Positions 48,701 to 60,952 of a stretch of DNA of 64,000 bases are shown piece by piece; position 1 is the first letter of the stretch, and the number at the start of each line of letters is the position of its first letter. The DNA comes from Pelodera strongyloides (taxonomy: Eukaryota > Nematoda > Chromadorea > Rhabditida > Rhabditidae). The notes beneath the pieces were generated by a model. The model was not told the DNA's origin and did no database searches. It was given only the letters and a program-made list of their open reading frames with translations. The stretch lies in assembly GCA_036852015.1 (NCBI GenBank), contig JAANDG010000098.1:186001-250000 (forward strand), given 5' to 3'. Both the position numbers and the translations under genes were made by a program.

Positions 48701-50957
48701 GTTGACAATAGGGCATACTTACAGAGTTGGTAAGGTATTTTTCTTGCAGTTTGTCGATGCTCCCGAACAATTTGCCATTGCCATTTCGCATCTGGAAGAC
48801 TTCAAGCAACAGCACAATGCTGATGAACACATCTGTTTCCTAGGTGAGTGGTGTGACCAGTGAGTCAAGATTCTAGCTTCAGTTTCTGACTCCGTAGTGT
48901 TGCTTGTGCTGAACTACATTGAAAAGTCTTTCTGCAGTCATCAGTCATTTATGAAGGAATGCCTCAAACTTACCCGTAAAAGTTTTGCTTTAGGATACGG
49001 TGATTCAGAGAAGGATCAGTTTATGAACATGGTCATCTCGCGGTTTCTTAGAGACTGCAAACAGCACATTTCGTACTTGGAAGGAGGATACAAAGGTGTG
49101 TTTTACATTTCTTTATATCAAACAATGCAGCTTTCGTTGTTTTTCTGTATCCCAGATGTTACTTTGCTGAAGGATGGCTTAGCGGGAAGAGAGACAACAT
49201 CTTTTTATATTAGTTTGGTTTCATGTGTAGATACAGCAGCTACAAACAGAAAAAAGTCAAGGTTTTGTGCCGCCTTATCGTAAGTCATCGAAATAAACAA
49301 ATGATTGCAGCGCTTCACTCTGTCCTAAACGAGTCAGGCCGTCTCAGGCAAATCAACTCGCATGATCCAACTCTTTGTGTTGAATGTACTGGAGGAACCG
49401 ACAAGAAGAAGAGCTGGGTAGGTCGTCGTTATATATTAAAATCTACAAAGCTACAAAGGCTGCAGCGGTTTCGACATACTCTTAATTTTTTTAGAATCTT
49501 GTTGGTATGATGAAGAACGCTATGCTTTCGAAATCCAGCGTCGTCAAAGACAAGGTATGCATTTTACATTCTAGTGACATCAAATAAACCGCGTATTCCC
49601 ACTTATTTTCTGTCTGCTTTCCAAAGGTAACTATGACAATATAGGTCAACGAGCTTGTTTCTCCATCGTCCGAGGTTGCCTTCGAGATTCGTCACGTCAA
49701 CTCGAAGGATCGACACGGAAAGAGGTACGTGTCTATTCAAGTTTAAGGATGACTTGTAGTCGTCTTATTATGCCATACGTATCCATTGTGTAAATAGGGC
49801 GTATTATTTGTTAAACCAGGTCGCGTGGACCTGAAAATAAGGTTTGCTAGTCATTTTGTTTTGCCAGTCTGCTAGTATAGTCTATCAAAGTATTATCAAT
49901 CGAAGTATTACACTATGCGTAGTATCTTCGAAATATTTTCAGATATCGAAACGAACCGTCTGTCTTCTCGCTTGAAGATGAAGATAGCGACGGCGAACCA
50001 GCAATATTTGTGAAGAAAGACAAGGAAAAAGAAAAGGAACATTATTTCTTTTCCGTCTTTTATAATAACAGTCCATGCCATTAACTCTTAATTTTGCTCA
50101 TCCCAGAAAAGTCGGATTGTTTTATTTACAATATGATAGGCTCTGTAAAAGCTCTTATATATTCCTCATTGTTGAGTGGTTGCATACTTTTGGTGGCGAT
50201 CAATTCAGTGCAACATTTTAAACCCATTTATAACGATAGTCTTTTTTAGGTTGCCCTTGCCTCAATCGTCGCGCAGGCAGATGTTTTGGAATGTTTTGAT
50301 TGTCAAGAAGTGGGAGAGGGAGGTGTGCTTATTCCTGGACATATTGCTCTGACAAGGACACATATGCATGTTCTCCATGATGTACCAAAGCAGGTATGTT
50401 GTTATTTTCGTATGCATGTGTATTCAAATCGAGTTTAGTATGTGGTCTGTTGTCATGTCCATCAAGTAACAATCGGCTGATGTATGTTTGCTTAGGTGGG
50501 TATGGTGACAACCGAGGCACGCCACTCTTTAGCCACCGTGATCAAAGTGACGAGTAAAAAGAAAATTCCGGAGCTGCTGACATTTAAGTTCGGCTACGAA
50601 CTTTCTCCTGGAGAGAATAATATTACTGCGACCCACAGGTAACGAATAGTTCCTTTAATGTAATTAAACATTTATGAGTTGGGCGGTTACGAGCTGAATT
50701 ACAAGATAATGTTTTCCTGTTTTACGAAGGCGTCCTAAACTAAACTTCAATTGATGCGCCAGTGAATTTAAATTTGTGCACATGTCACATATCTGAATCT
50801 ATATAATTTGTACACAGCTCACATATCTTTTGCTTTCACTTGTTAATAAGTTAATGTATTTAATAATTTCAGATTCCTGGTCGCCAAGGCTGGCGAATGT
50901 GCAAAGGCTGTGAAAACAGCCATTTTCTCGCTGAGACCGCTGCCTGAAGACGCATAG
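45742..50957 (+). CDS. TBC1D23 orthologue (trans-Golgi tethering protein)
   Basis: About twenty exons. The TBC-like domain reads WTRLLGVANRPNPLSDWDQL, LESFMTLYCKKRNLDYS, then WMHVLEKLNKFDFP. At the place of the catalytic Gln motif it has FFAFTTKYLPR, and no arginine finger is visible, as in TBC1D23, which is not an active GAP. A rhodanese-like domain follows (IIYFIIDCRSQESFKAGNVY near 48510, then HICFLGYGDSEKDQF). The end contains a PH-like C-terminal domain from VALASIVAQADVLECFDCQE (about 50251) to the stop (50955-50957). Family knowledge: TBC1D23 links golgin-bearing trans-Golgi membranes to endosome-derived vesicles through FAM21/WASH. The start lies about 16 bases after a TTTTCCAG acceptor. 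Exon boundaries around 47650-47830 and 49990-50040 are less certain. Confidence 0.92.
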
Positions 50958-53093
50958 ATGCAATCAGGAATATTGATTTATTAGAATCATGAACTGTGTA
51001 ATATTGTAATATGTATACTTTGCGTTTCTTCCCGTTTTCAAAAGTAGTATCTGGAGAGTTGATATTATCAAATAATCACGAAATTGAAATTTTAGGCAAT
51101 GCTAGATGGTGTCAATATCAAAGTGCTTTATTAATTCCATTCATTACTTGCATAGTGCGAGTTTCGTCAAATCTGTGTCATCTTGTGTTTTATTTTTGTT
51201 TTGACCTTTTCATTTAATATTTTCCTTGAATACTATTGTTGCACTCTCAAGCAACGCATTATATTATTATTTTTTGTTAGATATGGTCATAACAAATTCG
51301 CATGTATTGCTTCCCTTAGAATTTAGTCCTTATACGACCGCACTTCCTACACTCTTCGGTTCCTTTGTATAGGTAGTAGATAGCCATATATTAGCTAATA
51401 AGATTACCAAAACTCTGTGTTGTGATAATGACAAATACGGTATTTTTGCTTTGTGAAAATAATGATTGCAATTGACTTCCTTGACTGCTATCGGGTACTT
51501 GTTTTGATCGACAATTATTGCTTATTGCTTATGCATACATAGATCGTGAGACTTAAGTTGTCTTATATAGTTTGTTTGTTTAAATGCCATATTCGCTTAA
51601 ACATAATGGATGCATATGTAAAGTAGTGTAAAGTGCCGTTTGACATTGATTATCCTTGTTTTATTTGGCATTGATGCTTCGTGTATTCGTCGGTTGCAAA
51701 TATTTAATAAACTTTATTGTTTGAATTGTATAGTTGTACTATTAATATTGCGCATGCGTGTTACGTCACACATGTTATTTTATCTAATATTTGCTGATTT
51801 TAATTATTGAAGTGCTGTAGATGCTTTCGAGAGTTTTTGACTGCCGCCTATTGTTATTATCCGTACCGTCCCCCGAGCTACGTATTTTCTGTTTTCCTGT
51901 TTTATTGATTTTTTGCTTTCTCTCTCCACGTCTCTCCCCTCCTCTGCAAAACATTCACAAAATGCACACTGCGTTGTTTTCGATTTTCGATTTGCATATT
52001 TCATGCTGATCAAGAATCAAAGTTTGCAAGTATTATGTTGGCGGTTTTTTTCTCTGACCAGTTCTGCAAATTGAAACAGTCCAAGGACACAACTATAGAT
52101 TAACCTCGTATTCTTTCTCGTAGTTTGTTTCTCAATTACAGTTTACATGCATATCGGGAATGATCAATAAGTGCAGTGTTGCATTGTGAATTTCACAAGT
52201 TTATTGCGTTTAAAAACGTCATTGTTTATGATGACTCACATGTTCCTCTCTTTCTACTATTTCACAACATGTGGTGCGGCGCGCGCGAAAGAGATAGTTT
52301 TCTAAAGAGATATTGTCCGATGCTTTGTGTTCTCTGTGTGCATTTGCTCAATAATTGGTCTTAATCCCTGCGTTTTTCAAGCAATTGCCTTTTCTCACAT
52401 ATGGTTGTTAGTGGTCAGTCATTTGAGAAATTGTTTTAGTAGCCCCAAGTGTCAACCCATATCAAATAGCACTGCTAAATCTGTGCATTTAGCATGTCTT
52501 TCTGTGTCATTCAAGTGCGCAGGTTGATTTTGATACAGTCATCTAGATTTGTTCTTTTTTACAACTCGGCTTTAGATCGATCTAACTCCGACCCTTGTGT
52601 TTTCAAATCTAGTGGATTAGCCGAGTGGTTCCTATTTCAAAATCGAAGGTTACCATTTCTTCTTGATTCCAATCCACTTCCTGCGTGTGTTTTTCTCATC
52701 AGTTTTCTCTCATTTCGTCCATTTGGTCGGGGGAAACCGGTCCAGGGCTGACCTCCCTTTTCCGCCAAACACGGAGATATTTTGGTCGACTATAGAACAG
52801 TGCGAGCTTCGCATCCTACTTCATCTCATATTTCACTACTTCTTGCTTTATCTCTTCATTTTAAAACCACCAACACTTATCATATTGGCACATCTTTTCA
52901 TCTTGTTGACTATATAACAACTTATCACTCAGCGTAGTTTCTGTTTGTTTCACGTCATGAAAACACCCGGCTAAAACAAGTGACGAATTCCCTTTATAAC
53001 AGTACCAAGCATTTTGATTTGGTTTTCCGCGTTTGTGTCATTTCAACTAGATGATCTTTTGCATGTTCATTGTTTTATCGCTTTTAGTGGGTG
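50958..53093. other. Region between TBC1D23 and kelch-like gene
   Basis: No exon supported. AATAAA near 51705 is a possible end signal for TBC1D23. A tRNA-like string is at about 52613-52677 (TTAGCCGAGTGG plus GATTCCAATCC) but does not fold as a tRNA. The gap of over 2 kb argues against a standard operon with the next gene. Confidence 0.5.
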
Positions 53094-56000
53094 ATGAACG
53101 TGAACACAGAGGACATAACCGTGGCATGGGGCCAGACGCCCCACCAGCTGGACCACACATTTGGTCGATGGAGAATGGCAATCTTTCAGGTATGAACAAT
53201 TTCAGGAATGCCTTAATGTTTATCACACTTAAAAAGTTCTCATGCCTAGTTCTAACGGTGCAGCTAAAACATTTGAGTTCAGGAATAGCCCGATTAGGTG
53301 AATTATTTAACTGAATTTTAATTTCTATTTGCAGGACACACAGGAGTCCCTTGACCAGACCAAACTCTACTTCTTGTACGATCCAGTTTGCGAACAGGAG
53401 GCTGGAGGGTATGTATTATATCTCGCATTGTTTCATCTCATTTAGTAAGATTCCTTCTTGTCATACTGGTAACGACATGCGTCTGTGTGGATGATAAATA
53501 GACTAACATGGTGTTTTATTGTATCTGATATTTGATTGCAGACAGCCTAAGGGAAATCAGTCGTGCCTCGTCATCTTCGACTGTAATCTGAAGTGCTTTG
53601 CTCACGAGATTCCGCTCACACAGGCTCATGGTGAGAGTTCAGATTGATGAATTTGTATGAAGTCGATGTACATCAGAGCAAAAAGGTGAACCGTGTTATA
53701 TGAACCCCTTGGTCGAGGTGTCGGTAGAATATAATTCCTTGTAACAAACGTACATTCAGGCCGTGTCAAGTTCTTGTTCTCGCTCAAATGTCCTTCTGCT
53801 CAGAACGGATCTTCGTTTGTTCTTGTCACTGAGGGAAACGTCAATGGAGGCATTTACGTGAGTTTTCGAGTAATTACTTTTGCTGGCTATTCAAAATTTA
53901 AAATGTATCGTGTTAGGCAAAGTCACAGTTTTGTTTTGGCTAGGATGATTATTAGTAATCCGAAATTCTTCATTTTCAGCTATATTTCTACCGTCTCGAC
54001 CTCACACAGGATGGTCTAAATGTTGCTACCTGCAGACCACTCACTACCAGTCCTCTGTCAATTGGTGGCGAGTTTATTGTGTCCATGCGTGAGGACGCGC
54101 CTGAAGTTGTCGTCATGGCCAACCCTGGATTGCAGGTTAGTTCTCTACTTTGTATTGCCTTTGAAAATGTGTCGGCTCCTGACACACCATCCTGTAAACG
54201 AGTTATCTGGATGAAAACACTTTTTTAATATGTGTCTTTTTAGATTTGGCAAATCGATTGTATGGCTGACCAGCCACAGCCTCCGATGGCTAACTTCACC
54301 ATTCCTGGAGCCGAGCTCACTCATTTCTACGATGGTTTCCTGAATAATGGGTAAGGTTTGACCTTTGATTTTGCAAACAAACGGGGGTGCCGTTCCATAG
54401 TTATCTTACCTAAATAGCGTTTTTTTTCAGTCGTGTCTACCTTCTGTCTGCTTCTCCGGATGGTCACCTCGACTATTCGCGAGTTCACGTTCTGCAGTTA
54501 TCAACCCAAGGACCGATCAATACTCACAATTGCCGTCCGGATCCCGGCCGGGGATTCCCTCCTCACAGAAAGCAAGCAGCGATCGATTCCGTGCCAGGTT
54601 CGTAATTTATTCGCGTAGCGACTGGAGTTTTTTCAACCTGTATTTGTAAGACTATTTTTCGCCAACCCTTTTGCTTTCTAATGTTTACTTTTCCGTATTA
54701 CGGTTTCATGCGTTTCCATTACATGACTTCCCTGAAAATTGATATACGTTTTACATAACGTAAAGTTTTTTCATTTCAGGGTATATAATGGTGGCTGGCG
54801 GTGAGGTGATCCAGGATGATGATGTACACCGTCTTGTCGACTACTGGGTTCTCGACTGCGAGGCATTCCAGTGGACACAGGTCCCCTCACAGATGCCGTG
54901 TCCTCTGATTGAACCACGACTCACAGCATGCGGTTCTGGTAAGAATTATCCTCAGGAGAAATGGCTGTTGTTAAAAAAACGGCGCGGCTTGTTCCTATGT
55001 AACTTGTAGTCGTTTAGCGAATTACTTTTGGTGAATTGTTTAAGTATAAACCCGTGTAGTGCTGCTATGTGAAGCCCCGATTAGTCTTGACCGTTTCCCT
55101 CAATGAAAGAACAAACTAAGATCCGTTCTGTGCAGAAGGACATTTGAGCGAAACATCCAGGTGAAGTCCCGATCAGTCTTGTTTTGTATTTTAATTTTAA
55201 TACGATGCCCGGAACAACTGTCCATTTCTAGGTACCGTGTACTTGTGGGGTGACTTTGACCAGCCTCTCCCTGGAATGGCCCCGGGAACCACTCATCTCA
55301 GAATAATGAAGATCAGCGGACTGGCCGCTTACAAAAAGCCTCCTCCGTCATATGATGAGAGTCTGCAACACCCGGTCGGTAACAATTCTTTGTCCCAGAG
55401 ATACCGCATTTTATGATCCTCCACGGTTCCGTCACCTTTTCTTCGCTTTACGCTTGTAACGCAATTTGTTGGCTTACGTCTTCACAGGTCGTCGAATGCC
55501 TTTAAAGTCAGCATTCAACTTGCTCATTTTTCAGAGCGGTTATTGATCAAAAATTATTCGATGTTGTAAGTTTCGCGTGAAGTGCTTGTTTTATGTTGTC
55601 ACAGAGTTACATAGCACACCACTCCTTTTCTATTCTGGGGGGTACGGTTTCAACTTGTGCTTTTAACTGGGCAACTAATCACCAAATTAATTGGCGTTGA
55701 TGATTGATTGACTATGTTTTCCTTTTCAGACTCCTTACCCCAACTTGAATGCCGGAAGCCCACAACAACCACCTGTGTATCCTTCGTATCAGCCATCCTC
55801 TGGGCCAGCTCAGCCAGCTTACCCTGGATCTAGCCCCTACCCCGATTCTAACAGCCCAAGCCAGCCACCTTCTTACCCTTCGTACCAGCCTTCTTCTGGA
55901 CCTGCTCAGCCTCCATATCCTGGCGCTAACCAGTACCCTTCTGCACAGGGTGGAGGTTACCCTGGGTCGTCTTTCAATCCCCAAGCTTATAACCCACAGG

Positions 56001-56353
56001 GTGAGCAAGGAGGTTATCCACAAGGCTCATACCCACAACCCGATCAGGGTGGAGGTCCCCAGTCTTCTGGACCTGGCTACAGTCAGCCCCAGGCGTACAC
56101 TCAGGAATATGATGCTGGTGCGTTCATTTTCTTAGTGCTTATTTATGACGCTTTAGTTTTTGTAGACGAAAAATGGCTTCACGGAAAGTACGTGTAATTT
56201 TGAGTGCATGCCAAATGTCGAGATGAGACACATTTACGCTCATTAATTTAAAGAAATTGACATTTTATGTTTACATGATAAATTTTAGGCGGCCAGCATG
56301 CCTATTACCCGCCCAAGAACAAGAAGGATAAGAAGGACTGCGTTGTGATGTAA
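53094..56353 (+). CDS. Kelch-like propeller protein with proline-rich tail and CaaX box
   Basis: Eleven exons in frame. The start ATG (53094) is 6 bases after a CGCTTTTAG acceptor; the first exon reads [18 protein letters not shown]. Repeated blade-like units follow: [33 protein letters not shown], and the kelch-like [27 protein letters not shown] and [11 protein letters not shown]. After about residue 410 comes a PPPSYDES motif (a late-domain or WW-binding type PY variant), then a Pro/Ser/Gln/Tyr-rich low-complexity tail (exon 55731-56116) with repeated [12 protein letters not shown]. The last exon ends [10 protein letters not shown]: a polybasic stretch plus a CaaX box whose final Met predicts farnesylation, so the protein is probably membrane-attached. 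I do not recognise a named orthologue; the kelch assignment rests on motif appearance. Confidence 0.82.
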
Positions 56354-57288
56354 TTTAGTTAACTCTTTCTGTCTTCTGCTTTTTCTAACTTTCTTGTTTA
56401 GACAACATTGTTGTATATTTTCTTAAAATATTTTTTTCTTTATAGTTTACTCGATTCGTATGTAAGTTCACCCGGTGACGTGTACATAGCTTCTTTTCCT
56501 TTATTTTTTATTCTGTATTGAAAGGTATTGACGTGACATCGTGTTTCCAAATAGTTGTTCATTTTGTACATCCTTGCCAAATGTTGTGGGCAATTTATGT
56601 TTTAGTTTTATTTTCGAATCGTATGCAAGTACACCCGGTGATGTGTACATAGAATTTTTTCTATTTTTACATTTTATATACTTTTCACATGCTAACATTG
56701 GCTCGTATTTCTCTACTTGGAATGTTGTTGCCTAGTTAGCATTGACCTAATTGTAAGTGCAATTGCTAGCGGCGTATAACTGCCATGCAGTCCTATCGAG
56801 TGCTCTCTTATCTATCGTATGTTTTTGTAGTAAAACCCATATATAATGAACCTTCAACTTTTTAAACACTGTCGTCAATATGTGTAATTTATGCATAATA
56901 GAAATATTAGCTTCACGAGATTCTTTCTTGTTATCTTTTTGGTTCTTGGTCTTTTTTATGGGCGAATTATCAACTCCTGATGATGTTTGGATTCCTTTTC
57001 ACAAAAGGACATCTGCTAATTCTTTTGTAATTTCTATGTTATTTTGTGGTTCGCTTTGCCCGTGCTTCTACTTTTATTTGGTTTCGTCGTTGCCTTCTGT
57101 TTTATTCGCGTATGGAATTGATGAATTAACTCCCGCTTGCTTTTTACAGGATCATATATAAATATTTTTAACGACGAATATTGTTTCGGGCTTCTTGCTG
57201 CACTGAACAGAATACCGGCAAACCTTTATTAAACAAATATACGCCAAAATATACAGTTTATACACAGATACGTTTAATGACACTTGGT
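56354..57288. other. 3' region between convergent genes
   Basis: No exon supported. It contains the 3' UTRs of the kelch-like gene (plus) and the inner fatty-acid-binding protein gene (minus). A direct repeat of about 25 bases including CACCCGGTGA and TGTACATAG occurs at about 56470 and 56632. Confidence 0.5.
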
Positions 57289-58554
57289 TTACAACTTCTT
57301 CTTGAAGACTCTGTGCGCAGTGATGCTTCCAGCCACAAGATCCTCACGGAGACAGTCTCCATCAGCATGGAAAGTGATCAGAGAACACTTATCTCCACTC
57401 TAAAAAATACAGAAAAACGAAATAATTGCTGAAACCAAAGAAAAACCGTCGTTGGCCCATCACCAAATGGTTTTTTTTTTTCGAAAAACCAATTGGTGAC
57501 TGGTTCGTGACTGGTTCGTGACCATTTATTGCCCTTCTTATGACGGGTTTCGATAAAACTTGGTCACGAGTTGGTCAGAATTGTTCACCAAATGGGCAGG
57601 CCCAGGAAAAAAACCAGTGAACCGTCACCAAATGGATTCAGCCATTACCTATGAACGCAGTTAACATTAGCATTAAAACGTGAAATTCTCTTTTGACTTT
57701 TCGAATGTAACAGATTTGGCTGGGAATTGGAACTGATGACACGCTTAGAAATAATCTTTATTTCGAGTTTATATGGTCTTCGATGCTGGCTTAAGTCTGG
57801 CCTGAACTATGTACATAATTGCAGTATCGACGACGTGTGGTGGTTAATATGCAACAGCGTGGTTGGATCTCTAACCTTAAGCTTCTGACGTTCGATGAGC
57901 TTGTCGCCCTCAAGCTTGAACATCGATCTGCACTTTCGTCCATCGGCAGTCTCTTCATCGAATTCCTCGTCCAATTTAAATGTCTCCAAGTGATGCTTGT
58001 GAGGGGTTTCTTCTCGAAGAGTGATTCTGTCACCCTTAAATGGTTGCATTTGTATCTATGTTGCTTCATCCAGTAGTTGTGTTGTTAGACACAGATGTGG
58101 AAATATGCAATAACAATATCAAATATGGAAATGCGAGTTTTTTTAAAGCAAAGTCTACGAGAAATGCAACATACCTGCACATCAAAGTTACATGTGAGGT
58201 GCGGATTGGCAAAGTCCTTTGCCTTCATCGAAGCAACACCCATTTCCTGAAGGTTTTGTTTTTCACAAAAAGAGACACTGGAGCTTCCAATTATTACCAT
58301 TTAACCAACAACCTAACAAGGTAACATAGTAATAATATATAACATTTATTACGAACACATAAAAGTGTATCAAAGTTTAGTAATCAGCAGTAATACATCG
58401 GAAGTTCAGTGTTAGTTCAGTGGAAATTGAGTTGTAGTATTTTAAGTAAAATCACAAATGGTTAGCTGAACAAATCTGAATCCTTCACCTTGAGGTATTC
58501 CTCCATGTTATCTTGTTCAACCAACACCCATTTGCCAGCGAATCTCTGAGCCAT
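57289..58554 (-). CDS. Fatty-acid-binding protein, copy B (lbp-like)
   Basis: Four exons on the minus strand encode a small intracellular lipid-binding protein of about 135 residues. It begins MAQRFAGKWVLVEQDNMEEY. The second exon begins EMGVASMKAKDFANPH. The third carries ITLREETPHKHHLETFKLDE and DGRKCRSMFKLEGDKLIERQ. The last carries DKCSLITFHADGDCLREDLV and ends ITAHRVFKKKL. The FABP beta-barrel pattern (GKW near the N-terminus, FDEE, L-E-G-D-K-L, and HRV-K at the end) is clear. No signal peptide is seen, so the product is cytosolic or nuclear. An acceptor (TTTTGTTCAG) 14 bases before the ATG suggests trans-splicing. It is a tandem relative of copy A, about 1.3 kb away, but quite diverged, especially in exon 2. 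Confidence 0.9.
57462..57640. repeat. Repeat-rich hairpin segment in lbp copy B intron
   Basis: CACCAAATGGTTTTT and its near-complement AAAAACCAATTGGTG form a 15-base stem with one mismatch (57462-57495). Repeats of GACTGGTTCGT and forms of TTGGTCA follow, and CACCAAATGG recurs at about 57596 and 57627. It may be a small non-autonomous element; ends could not be fixed. Confidence 0.5.
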
Positions 58555-59813
58555 GTTTATTCTGTTTTCTGAACAAAATTAGTTCAAAGGAAGCATGACA
58601 TTGACTTATAAAGTCGATAAAAGACGAGCAAATTCAGAGCAAAGTTGAGTGATATTAGGTCCAGAGTGTGTATGTGAGGTTGAGTTTATGTGAGCCTCGT
58701 GTTAGCAAACATTTCGTTTTGTTTATGGGCACAAGCAACAAGAAGCTAATGTGAATTGTTTATGTTGTTTTGGTTCATATGAATTATTAGAAAACATGTA
58801 GCTGTGTTTGTGATTGAAGAACAGAATGGTTGGTGGAAACAGTGGGGGAACATCTCTTTTATGCAGCAGAATCCGGGGGGGGGGGGGGGTGTTTTGACCA
58901 TATTAAAAACAACAACACAGCGACGTGCTAGAAAAACAAGAGTGCATAGATACCGAGTGTAGAGTTGTTGACTGCAGTATGTGGTCTTGCGAAACACATG
59001 CAAAATAAACAAGCAGAACACAGGAGAAAGGAAAAGCTGCCCGTTTACTACGAGGAATAGAGTATACGAATTACTGAAAAGATAGAGAACACCTATACCG
59101 AACGTATCGCGTTGAAAACTGATGGTGATACAGCCAGGGAACACGTAAAAACACAGAAACAAAAATATTTACGCGCCTGTATTCGCTAAAAATAGCGTTG
59201 AGCTCCACGTAGCTGATTAAATGTCCTCATTAAAGACCTGGACAAGTTATAGATCTGCACATCGGAGATTGAAACCGCCCTATGTAAAAAAAAAACAACA
59301 AGCGAAGCATCTTTGTGATATAGCACCGGTCTTCAAATTAAGACCTCGGGGAGACTTCCGTGGTTAGCTCTAGCATTATTTTCAATAAAGCATTGTTTTG
59401 CGAAAACCATCTTGTATGTAGTGCCCGCAGAACCCATAGCTGGTTGATTGGAGTCGTATGCCTGTTCAGTCCTCAATTCTTTAATCCATACCATTTTGTT
59501 CGCAAAATTAGAGCATCCTCCGTACAGTAACCACGCAATCTTTCGGGTGTATTTTATGGCAAAACTTCAGTTGCACACTGTTTTTGTACACATAAACACG
59601 CCTATAATATTTGCATGGTATCTTTGGAAAAGCACTCAAAAACAATTCCCAGGATTGCGGTGTTTTCATCCAATATTCAATCATAACCTCTTTGAAAACG
59701 ATTTAATGCAACTTTTCATATGGTAGTTTTGTTTCAATATTTATTTGTCGGTTCAACACTTTTGTCGTTTGAAATCTTTATTATGTACCATGAATTCCAA
59801 TAATTTAAATAAT
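58555..59813. other. Intergenic region between tandem lbp genes
   Basis: No exon supported. A 13-base poly-G lies at about 58876-58888. This stretch should hold the promoter of copy B and the 3' UTR of copy A. Confidence 0.5.
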
Positions 59814-60952
59814 TTACTGCTTCTGGTAGACTCTGTGGGCTTTGACGTCTCCGGAGACCATGTCGATGCGGAGCTTGTCACCATCAACAGAACGAGTGAT
59901 CACTGAGGTCTTGTCACCATTCTATAAGAATTCCGGGCTCATTTCCGATTATTAGCGTTGTTATAATGCAAGCATAACCTTGATACTAAGTTAAGGGCGC
60001 ACTTCTCCGATTATCTTTTACGCTTGAATATCGTGCTCCTCTAAACAAGGGTGGTTTAATACAGAGTTGAAGGTTTATATGACTTGGCCCGTCGAGGGCA
60101 ATGAGTACAGTAGACTGCAATGCTTCAATGCAATGCCATGCTTCAAAAAATAGCGGCAAAACTGACCTTAATAGCCTTCTGGTGTTGGACGAGCTTCTCA
60201 CCCTCCAGTGTGATGGTGGCCTTGAACTTTCTGCCATCGGGAGTTTCCTCATCGAATTCCTCACCCAGGGTGAAAGTGAACTCGTGGTTCTTAAGGGAAG
60301 ACTCCTGACGCCATGTGATGGTGTCTCCCTAAACAACATCTGTGGCTACAAGTAGGGAAAATGAAGGTTGTCCTCGTTATCTGTCGTCCTCCAGGCGTAC
60401 TGGTAGTATGAAGGCATGAATATTTGAACTACGTATTATCTCGACCGTCATATGTTTATTTTCGCAGTTTGTCCGTTTGTCGTTGCTGCAAAAGTGCAGT
60501 TCATGGTTAAATATAGATACACTTATCATCAACGTAGTAATAGTTCGAAAATGAGTACTCACATTAACAGTGACGATGCAGGTGACCTTCAGGTTGGCGG
60601 CGGCCTTGCGGGTAATCAATCCAACACCGACCTCCTGTGATAAACATATCATAATCACTTTTCGTACTTCTCTCGATTATTTGGTTTCTCTTACAGTTAA
60701 TCATTTAGGTCTGTTAATCAATTATGTGCAGTATCGGCACAACGCGGGTGGTTTGTAAGAAGCGGTACTCTCTCCAAGGATCGGCACATTACTACTGCAC
60801 ATCACTAGTTAGTCGGTAGTCTGCAATTGGAGCTGGCGGGCGAAGCGAGATTGCTCTTTTTGGTTCTTTACAACTTAGTTGCTTACCTTCATGTATTCCT
60901 CAAAGTTTTCCTGCTCAACCTGCACCCATTTTCCGGCGAACTTCTCGGCCAT
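59814..60952 (-). CDS. Fatty-acid-binding protein, copy A (lbp-like)
   Basis: Four exons on the minus strand give about 135 residues: [20 protein letters not shown], then [20 protein letters not shown], then [20 protein letters not shown] with [20 protein letters not shown], and a last exon with [20 protein letters not shown] ending [10 protein letters not shown]. These are hallmarks of the intracellular FABP family, which carries fatty acids and similar ligands in a beta-barrel. No signal peptide is seen, unlike the secreted nematode forms. The start lies 9 bases after a CCTTTTCAG acceptor, suggesting trans-splicing. The sequence is closer to the family pattern than copy B. Confidence 0.93.

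Noticed and set aside
52613..52677. tRNA gene between TBC1D23 and the kelch-like gene
   Set aside because: GTGGATT and AATCCAC can pair and box-like strings exist, but the T arm overlaps the acceptor strand and no cloverleaf forms.
55712..56023. Minus-strand 103-codon frame with many Arg and Trp
   Set aside because: It is the antisense shadow of the proline-rich exon of the kelch-like gene.
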